DNA from: a virus
Length of the DNA: 64,000 nt
IMG/VR virus record: IMGVR_UViG_3300027801_002586
Span: 1 to 64,000 of that record
Direction: 5' to 3' (one strand)
Part shown: positions 59,344 through 64,000 of the stretch, one piece after another
How the letters are laid out: every line of letters begins with the position of its first letter
Position numbering within the stretch: position 1 is the first letter of the stretch
Program-made: the position numbers and the translations under genes
The notes under the pieces: model-generated
What the model was told of the DNA's origin: nothing
The model's input: only the letters and a program-made list of their open reading frames with translations
Databases searched by the model: none

Positions 59344-60213
59344 ATGATGAAAAAAATATTACTAAGTTTACTATTATGTAGTTCATTATTCGGACAGGTT
59401 AATAGAATATTAACATTATCACCAACTGCAGAAGAAGCAAGTTTAGGAAATCAATCATTGACATTTCATAATCCTGCTCGTAATTACTTTAATACTGATA
59501 GTTTGGTGGATTTAAGTTTTACCCGAGTAAATTGGTTAACTAACATCACGGATGATATGGGATATAATTATGTTGGTGTTGGGTATAAAAACATAACCTT
59601 CAGTTTATTATATTTTGATTATGGTGAACAGAACATCGCGGATGAGTATGGGACAATATCAGGAAGGTTTGAACCTAACTCTCTTGTTGCATATGTAGGC
59701 TGGGGTACTAAGTTAAAACACAAGAAAAAGAAAGTGGAAAATATTGCTATAGGTTTTGGTGGTAAAATTGTTAACCATACATTACATACCGAATCCGCTA
59801 CTGGGTTACTCGTAGATGCAGGAATACATTTCAACAATCTATGGGAACGAGTTGATTTAGATATTATGATTAAAGATTTCGGAGCCGCACCAGAGTTTAA
59901 TAATTACAAAACAGAAGTACCTACAAGTTTTAGTGTAGGATTTTCAGTACCAGTAAAACAATTTCGATTCTATAATCAATGGAACTTATACAACGGGTGG
60001 TACACTCATGGTCAGGGTTTAAAATATAATTACAAAGATTTATTATCTACTAACATTGGATACTATAACGATGTAGAGTATGGGTTAAATTATTCGTCAG
60101 TAGGTTTAGATTTTAAATATCAAAGTTACAACATAGGAGTGGGTTACATCATAGGTGATGAAACATTCCCATTGAGTAATACTTTTCAATTAACAATAAA
60201 CGTGGAGATATAA
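59344..60213 (+). CDS. PorV/PorQ-like outer-membrane beta barrel
   Basis: 289 residues with GGAAGAG upstream. Signal peptide ending SSLFGQ. SPTAEEASLGNQSLTFHNPARNYF and YVGVGYKNITFSLLY, then alternating strands to a final aromatic TINVEI, fit the FadL-type barrels PorV and PorQ of T9SS. PorV binds the cargo C-terminal domain and hands it to the attachment complex. Six bases behind the cargo gene, so a cargo-shuttle pair is inferred. An ordinary porin cannot be excluded. Confidence 0.7.
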   Translation: MMKKILLSLLLCSSLFGQVNRILTLSPTAEEASLGNQSLTFHNPARNYFNTDSLVDLSFTRVNWLTNITDDMGYNYVGVGYKNITFSLLYFDYGEQNIADEYGTISGRFEPNSLVAYVGWGTKLKHKKKKVENIAIGFGGKIVNHTLHTESATGLLVDAGIHFNNLWERVDLDIMIKDFGAAPEFNNYKTEVPTSFSVGFSVPVKQFRFYNQWNLYNGWYTHGQGLKYNYKDLLSTNIGYYNDVEYGLNYSSVGLDFKYQSYNIGVGYIIGDETFPLSNTFQLTINVEI

Positions 60214-60214
60214 A

Positions 60215-60277
60215 ATGTGTGAATGTAAAGAATGTAAATGTGGCAGTACTTGTGAATGCAAGTGTTGCGAATGTTAA
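60215..60277 (+). CDS. 20-residue cysteine-rich micropeptide (metallothionein-like)
   Basis: Nine of 20 residues are cysteine, in C-x-C, C-x-x-C and CC patterns with Lys and Glu between, like a metallothionein fragment. GGAG sits 8 bases before the ATG. It fits neatly between two genes in the same operon. Binding of Zn, Cu or Cd is inferred; a structural or redox role is also possible. Confidence 0.55.
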   Translation: MCECKECKCGSTCECKCCEC

Positions 60278-60292
60278 AATAAGGAGTTAGTT

Positions 60293-60703
60293 ATGGCTAA
60301 AGACATAGTTGATGCAGAGAATCTCGTTGAAGAGATTAAAGGGAAAAAGTTTGGATTATCGATTAATAACATTGTTGCTATTGTTACTTTTCTTTCTACC
60401 GCTATTGCTGGTTGGTATAGTTTTACTGCCCGCATTGATTCGTTGGAAGAAGTAGTTACAGGGTTTGCAGATGCAAGTGATATCGAAATCGTAACAGAAA
60501 AATTCAATAAGTATGATGAGATATTCGCAGGGTACGATAGTGAACTACAATATCTTCGTGAGAAAGTTGATAAACTAAAAAACCCAAAGATTAAATCTTA
60601 TGATGGTGATATTATTAAACTCGAAAATGAGATTAGTAAATTACAAGGTGAGATTAAACGATTGGAAAAATTATTAAAAGACCCGTTATCTGATTTTAGA
60701 TAG
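60293..60703 (+). CDS. membrane-anchored coiled-coil protein
   Basis: 136 residues with AAGGAG. A membrane segment at about 24-43, then coiled coil to the end (VDKLKNPKIKSYDGDIIKLE, ISKLQGEIKRLEKLL). Spanin-like architecture, or a scaffold for the secretion proteins. Family not recognised. Confidence 0.55.
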   Translation: MAKDIVDAENLVEEIKGKKFGLSINNIVAIVTFLSTAIAGWYSFTARIDSLEEVVTGFADASDIEIVTEKFNKYDEIFAGYDSELQYLREKVDKLKNPKIKSYDGDIIKLENEISKLQGEIKRLEKLLKDPLSDFR

Positions 60704-60718
60704 GTCGGAAAGGATTAT

Positions 60719-61075
60719 ATGATAGGATTACTCGAATTACTATTAGGTATTGTGATTGGGGTGGGGATATCTAATGTAGATATGAAACCAGTCTATCCAA
60801 CTGATAGTACAAAGGTTAGTGCCGAGTATATAATAATTTATCAAGATTCTAATTTTGGTAGAGGATATAGTTGGTATAGATACCCAAATTTGTGGCATCA
60901 ATCTACAGCGTTAAATTACAAATACGGATACCGAACACAAAGAGGAACTGATGTTCCAATGAGAACTTGGGGTGGTAAACGTAAAGTTAAAAAAAGTGGT
61001 GAATACACTAAACCTAAAGGCAAAAGGGGTGGTGGCCATAATGGTAAAAATAAGTCAAATAGGAGACAACAATGA
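60719..61075 (+). CDS. membrane-anchored basic protein
   Basis: 118 residues. N-terminal membrane segment (LLELLLGIVIGVGI), Tyr-rich middle, then a Lys/Gly-rich tail (KGKRGGGHNGKNKSNRR). ATGA overlap with the CsgG-like gene. Family not recognised. Confidence 0.5.
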   Translation: MIGLLELLLGIVIGVGISNVDMKPVYPTDSTKVSAEYIIIYQDSNFGRGYSWYRYPNLWHQSTALNYKYGYRTQRGTDVPMRTWGGKRKVKKSGEYTKPKGKRGGGHNGKNKSNRRQQ

Positions 61076-61713
61076 ATAAGATATTCTCAGTATTGTTATT
61101 AATGGGGTTGATAGGATGTGCTGCATCCGTATCGACTGAACAATATGTTGGTGAGTATGAAAAGCAGAAATCGGTAGATGAATTAGAAATTACCAAAGTA
61201 GACGGATTAAAAATCGTAGAGTTAAAGATTAATAAGGAACTTGAAGAAAGATATCCAGAACTTGCAGAAAAAAGGGTTGCATTTGGTCTTACCCAAGAAA
61301 TGGAAAATGTGGCATCTTATACAGGTAGATTCAATCTTATTGAGGCTGATAGAGATAATCAATTAATGATGTTGAATGATTTAAAAGCAAACAACGCTAA
61401 AATTGATGTAGCTAAATATTGGGGATATGTTACCATTTATGATTTCGCAGTAAATCTTACTGAGGATATAAAAGGTGGGAAAATAATAACAAGTAATGAA
61501 ACCATTATAGGTATTCAAGTTAAATTAGTTAATTTAGAAAACACCCAGTATGTTGTTGGTAGTGGACAAGGTAGAGCTAAAACTACAGGCCAAGGATTTT
61601 TAATGAATCCTAACATGGAGTTTAATCAAAGTTCTTTAAGTTCTGCAGGTAACAAAGCAATGGAAACTGCTGTTGTTAATGCAATCCGAGCATTAGACCG
61701 TAAGGGTTGGTAA
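61072..61713 (+). CDS. CsgG-like lipoprotein
   Basis: 213 residues. Lipobox LIGC at 13-16, so lipid-anchored. RVAFGLTQEMENVASYTGRFNLIEADR ... AKYWGYVTIYDF ... GIQVKLVNLENTQYVVGSGQGRAKT ... LSSAGNKAMETAVVNAI follows the CsgG/FlgT-type alpha/beta fold. CsgG forms the curli export pore, and CsgG homologues occur in other marine myophages. Either a secretion pore or an outer-membrane disruptor at lysis. Confidence 0.7.
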   Translation: MNKIFSVLLLMGLIGCAASVSTEQYVGEYEKQKSVDELEITKVDGLKIVELKINKELEERYPELAEKRVAFGLTQEMENVASYTGRFNLIEADRDNQLMMLNDLKANNAKIDVAKYWGYVTIYDFAVNLTEDIKGGKIITSNETIIGIQVKLVNLENTQYVVGSGQGRAKTTGQGFLMNPNMEFNQSSLSSAGNKAMETAVVNAIRALDRKGW

Positions 61714-61722
61714 AAGAAATGA

Positions 61723-62718
61723 ATGTGGCAGAAATTAATATACTTAGTATTACTTTGTAGTACAATATCTGCCCAGTCGTTCTTCTATAGTTATATTGAC
61801 CCCTGCAATCAGACAACGATTAAGGAGTCGTATTCACTACAAGAAGATGATAGTGGTGGATTTCAAGTTACTTATTATAATCGTACCAGATATTTTACAT
61901 TTGAACAAGTTTTAAATGGGGAATTAGAAGCGTGGGCAGAATCAGTTTATAATGATTTTGAAGATTTATTTCCATGTGCAGTACGAGTTGCTGAAGAAAT
62001 ATTATCATCTGTTATTGCAAGTAGTGCTGCTTCACAATTTAGTAAAACCGATGATATCTCGGTTGATGCTGGTCAAATGAATTATGCAATTCAGAGTACT
62101 ACAAGAGATTCGTTAACTGGCGACTGGATAACTTCATTTAATAGTGTTTATACTTCGGAGAGTTTTGATGGTAGTAGAACACATGATGGTAATTTTAATT
62201 TTACAGATGATTTAAGGAAGGGTTCGGTAACATACGGACAAGGATTTAAATTTAAGGCTAAGAAACAAAATGTACAAATAAATGGTACTGGATTAGCCTT
62301 TGAAACTTTTGAGGGGTGGGATTGGTTAGCTTCAATATCCTACGCAAAATCCCTACAAAAACCATTGGCTGAAGCAATTGTTATAACTGGAACGTATGGT
62401 AATGTTAGTGAATATAATTTTGCTAATATTAGTGTGGTGTATGGAATGAATTATCCACTTAAATTTCGTAATGTGGATTTGTTAATAAGTAATTATATGG
62501 CATACACAATAATGCGATATTATGAGGGTAATAATTCAGGTGAACGATATTTATTATTAAGAAGTCCGATAATAATGTTTCCAACCATATCGATGGATTG
62601 GAAAGTGGGTCAAGCATTCAAATTGAATCTTGGCTTCTCAATGGGTATAAATACGGTCGTAAATGATTATGGCGAAAGAAGTAAAACGTATAGTTTATTA
62701 TTTGGAACTTACTTTTAA
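61723..62718 (+). CDS. outer-membrane/secreted protein, unknown
   Basis: 331 residues. Signal peptide (LIYLVLLCSTISAQ). First part has a cysteine pair (DPCNQTT, FPCAVRVAE) and a helical segment; the second half has alternating strands ending aromatic (LLFGTYF), so a beta barrel is likely. Between two CsgG-like genes, as CsgE/F partners would be, but no sequence match to them is claimed. Confidence 0.55.
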   Translation: MWQKLIYLVLLCSTISAQSFFYSYIDPCNQTTIKESYSLQEDDSGGFQVTYYNRTRYFTFEQVLNGELEAWAESVYNDFEDLFPCAVRVAEEILSSVIASSAASQFSKTDDISVDAGQMNYAIQSTTRDSLTGDWITSFNSVYTSESFDGSRTHDGNFNFTDDLRKGSVTYGQGFKFKAKKQNVQINGTGLAFETFEGWDWLASISYAKSLQKPLAEAIVITGTYGNVSEYNFANISVVYGMNYPLKFRNVDLLISNYMAYTIMRYYEGNNSGERYLLLRSPIIMFPTISMDWKVGQAFKLNLGFSMGINTVVNDYGERSKTYSLLFGTYF

Positions 62719-62728
62719 GGAGAATAAA

Positions 62729-63256
62729 ATGAGAATAGTAATGAAATTTCTTTTAGGGTTCATAATAATGGGAATCATAAAAGGACAGGATTTACCAACA
62801 CCTGCAATTGTGGGTGAAGATTTAGTTAGACCAACTTTGAGAATATCAGAGTTTGTAGATGTTTCTGATAGGGTGACAGTTGAAGATGAAAGAATAACAT
62901 TTGGTATTCGACAACTATTACAAGAAGCATTTTCAGATACAAGGTATATTTTAACTGATGATAATAATTCAGATTTCGTAGCATCGGTAGAAGTAGTGTA
63001 TCTTGGAAAACCAAATGAAGCATTTAGTATTGTAGGATTATTTAATCGTAGAAGTACTAAAACAGAAGTTAGGTTATTAGTTAAGTTGGAAAATTCCAAA
63101 TCAGGTATCATTAAATCATCTAAAGGTGAGGGTGAAATTGCAACAACAATTACAGCGACAGGATTACAAATCTCTGAAGATGTACCATTCAACAAAACAG
63201 AGTTGGGTGGAGCAGTAAGAAAAGCTATTGATGATGCACTCTCTACACTTGACTAA
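62729..63256 (+). CDS. second CsgG-like secreted protein
   Basis: 175 residues from the ATG at 62729 with AAGGAG; an extension to 62663 lies in the previous gene. Signal peptide (LLGFIIMGIIKGQ). ITFGIRQLLQEAFSDTRYILTDD ... ASVEVVYLGKPN ... EVRLLVKLENSKSGIIKSSKGEG ... LGGAVRKAIDDALSTL has the same fold pattern as the CsgG-like protein upstream. No lipobox. Stop overlaps the next ATG. Confidence 0.6.
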   Translation: MRIVMKFLLGFIIMGIIKGQDLPTPAIVGEDLVRPTLRISEFVDVSDRVTVEDERITFGIRQLLQEAFSDTRYILTDDNNSDFVASVEVVYLGKPNEAFSIVGLFNRRSTKTEVRLLVKLENSKSGIIKSSKGEGEIATTITATGLQISEDVPFNKTELGGAVRKAIDDALSTLD

Positions 63257-63990
63257 TGATTAAGAAAGATGCCATTTTTGGTGTTGTACTAAACATCTTG
63301 ATAATATCTGCTGTTGTGGGTATAAGATATTATTACGCACAACAAGAAATGGATTTTTTAACCAAAGATTCAGGTAGACAAGAAGGATTAATAACTGTCA
63401 ACAAAGTTGAGATAGATACTTTAAATCAAGAGGTTGAGTATTTGAGGGTATTATCAAATGACCAACACAATGAACTTCAAAATTTACAAGTAAAATATTA
63501 CGAACAAGTAAAATGGAATACCGAGTATAATCAGAAAATTAAAAATCTGAAAGATGACCTCGATAGTCTTGGGATAGAATTGGGATTAGCATATATGAAT
63601 ACTATTCCGTTTCAATTTGAGTTTGGTTCACAAGATGCTTATATGAAAGTGTTTGGTGGAATGGGATATAAATTACAGAATAACGCAATAGTAGATTCAG
63701 AAACTAATGTTGGGTTTGATGGAAATTTAGCATTTGGTGCACCTATAATTGACCAAGTTGGGAAGTATGAATTTTTAGCATATAACGAAGATAGAGTTTG
63801 GGAATCTGATGGGAATCGAGTGGTGATGAATGGTGGTACAGCAAAAACCATTAAACTGAAACCACCAAGAAATCAGTTTAGTATAGGGCCATTTGTGGGA
63901 GTACAATATGATAAAAATACTGGATTAACTGAACCCGTAATTGGATTTGGTGTGACATATAATGCGTTGAAAATTTGGGATTGGAAATGA
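63256..63990 (+). CDS. spanin-like membrane coiled-coil protein with C-terminal barrel strands
   Basis: 244 residues. N-terminal anchor (FGVVLNILIISAVVGIRYYY), a coiled coil over about 55-110, then a beta-rich C-terminus (FSIGPFVGVQYDKNTGL ... IGFGVTYNALKIWDW). This is the layout of proteins in Bacteroidota phages (DUF6808-like) that may link the two membranes. Spanin function inferred only. ATGA overlap with the next gene. Confidence 0.55.
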   Translation: MIKKDAIFGVVLNILIISAVVGIRYYYAQQEMDFLTKDSGRQEGLITVNKVEIDTLNQEVEYLRVLSNDQHNELQNLQVKYYEQVKWNTEYNQKIKNLKDDLDSLGIELGLAYMNTIPFQFEFGSQDAYMKVFGGMGYKLQNNAIVDSETNVGFDGNLAFGAPIIDQVGKYEFLAYNEDRVWESDGNRVVMNGGTAKTIKLKPPRNQFSIGPFVGVQYDKNTGLTEPVIGFGVTYNALKIWDWK

Positions 63991-64000
63991 TTGATAAGAA
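63987..64000 (+). CDS. start of next gene (truncated by window end)
   Basis: An ATG overlapping the previous stop (ATGA) opens MIDK and continues past the edge. Identity cannot be seen. Confidence 0.4.

Noticed and set aside
62698-63195. 165-codon open frame on the minus strand
   Set aside because: Lies fully inside a CsgG-like gene with signal peptide and ribosome site; the minus product is hydroxylated-residue-rich without a motif or a ribosome site.

Overview
This window is most probably part of a large tailed-phage genome: a contractile-tailed, T4-like relative with AT-rich DNA and dense, overlapping genes, nearly all on the plus strand. Phage evidence includes a gp55-like late sigma factor, gp25- and gp6-like baseplate wedge genes, a 1672-residue tail protein, PhoH, HNH endonucleases, Hsp20, a CobS/CobT-type pair, two tRNAs and a complete tmRNA. 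The host is inferred, not seen. A signal-peptide protein with a type IX secretion (T9SS) C-terminal domain, a PorV/PorQ-like barrel, a DUF4494-like protein and a histone H1-like protein point to the Fibrobacteres-Chlorobi-Bacteroidetes (FCB) superphylum. Strong GGAG ribosome sites and TTGACT/TATATT promoters are unlike classical Bacteroidota and would better suit a lineage such as Marinimicrobia or a relative.

Layout. 1-2.6 kb: a truncated HMA metal-binding protein, small membrane proteins, an HNH protein and a sparsely coding stretch. 2.6-15.7 kb: sugar and nucleotide metabolism, with carbamoyltransferase, nucleotide-sugar dehydrogenase, IMPDH/GMP reductase, tRNA-Ala, APRT, H1-like protein, MetK, MTA/SAH nucleosidase, SDR, glycosyltransferases and a sulfotransferase. 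15.7-26.5 kb: CobT- and CobS-like genes, nuclease, thioredoxin, Hsp20, J-domain protein, PhoH and a HAD phosphatase. 26.5-34.2 kb: many small genes, tRNA-Cys, peptide deformylase, a Pyr_excise-like protein, tmRNA and a 3D-domain cell-wall protein. 34.3-38.9 kb: an overlapping four-gene operon of DNA methyltransferase, thymidylate-synthase-like, asparagine-synthetase-like and PLP-enzyme genes, a candidate base-hypermodification module. 39-41.8 kb: HD-domain protein, late sigma factor, a GH6 cellulase-like protein and the only convincing minus-strand gene. 42-56.6 kb: baseplate and tail. 56.7-64 kb: a secretion and outer-membrane island with a T9SS cargo, PorV-like barrel, Cys-rich micropeptide, two CsgG-like proteins and a spanin-like protein.

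Regulation. Twelve promoters share TTGACT, an exact 18-bp spacer and TATATT, often with a GGC-AAAAA-GCC inverted repeat in the spacer. Several sit so close to an ATG that the mRNA would be leaderless. A second AT-rich motif (TATTTATATA-like) lies before several genes and may be read by the phage late sigma factor.

The strongest candidates for new biology are the T9SS/CsgG island, the 34.3-38.9 kb operon, the shared promoter and leaderless-start system, the GH6 enzyme, the Hint domain inside a tail protein, and two coding regions that seem to need a frameshift or a non-standard start. All functions come from reading motifs by eye; no database search was run.
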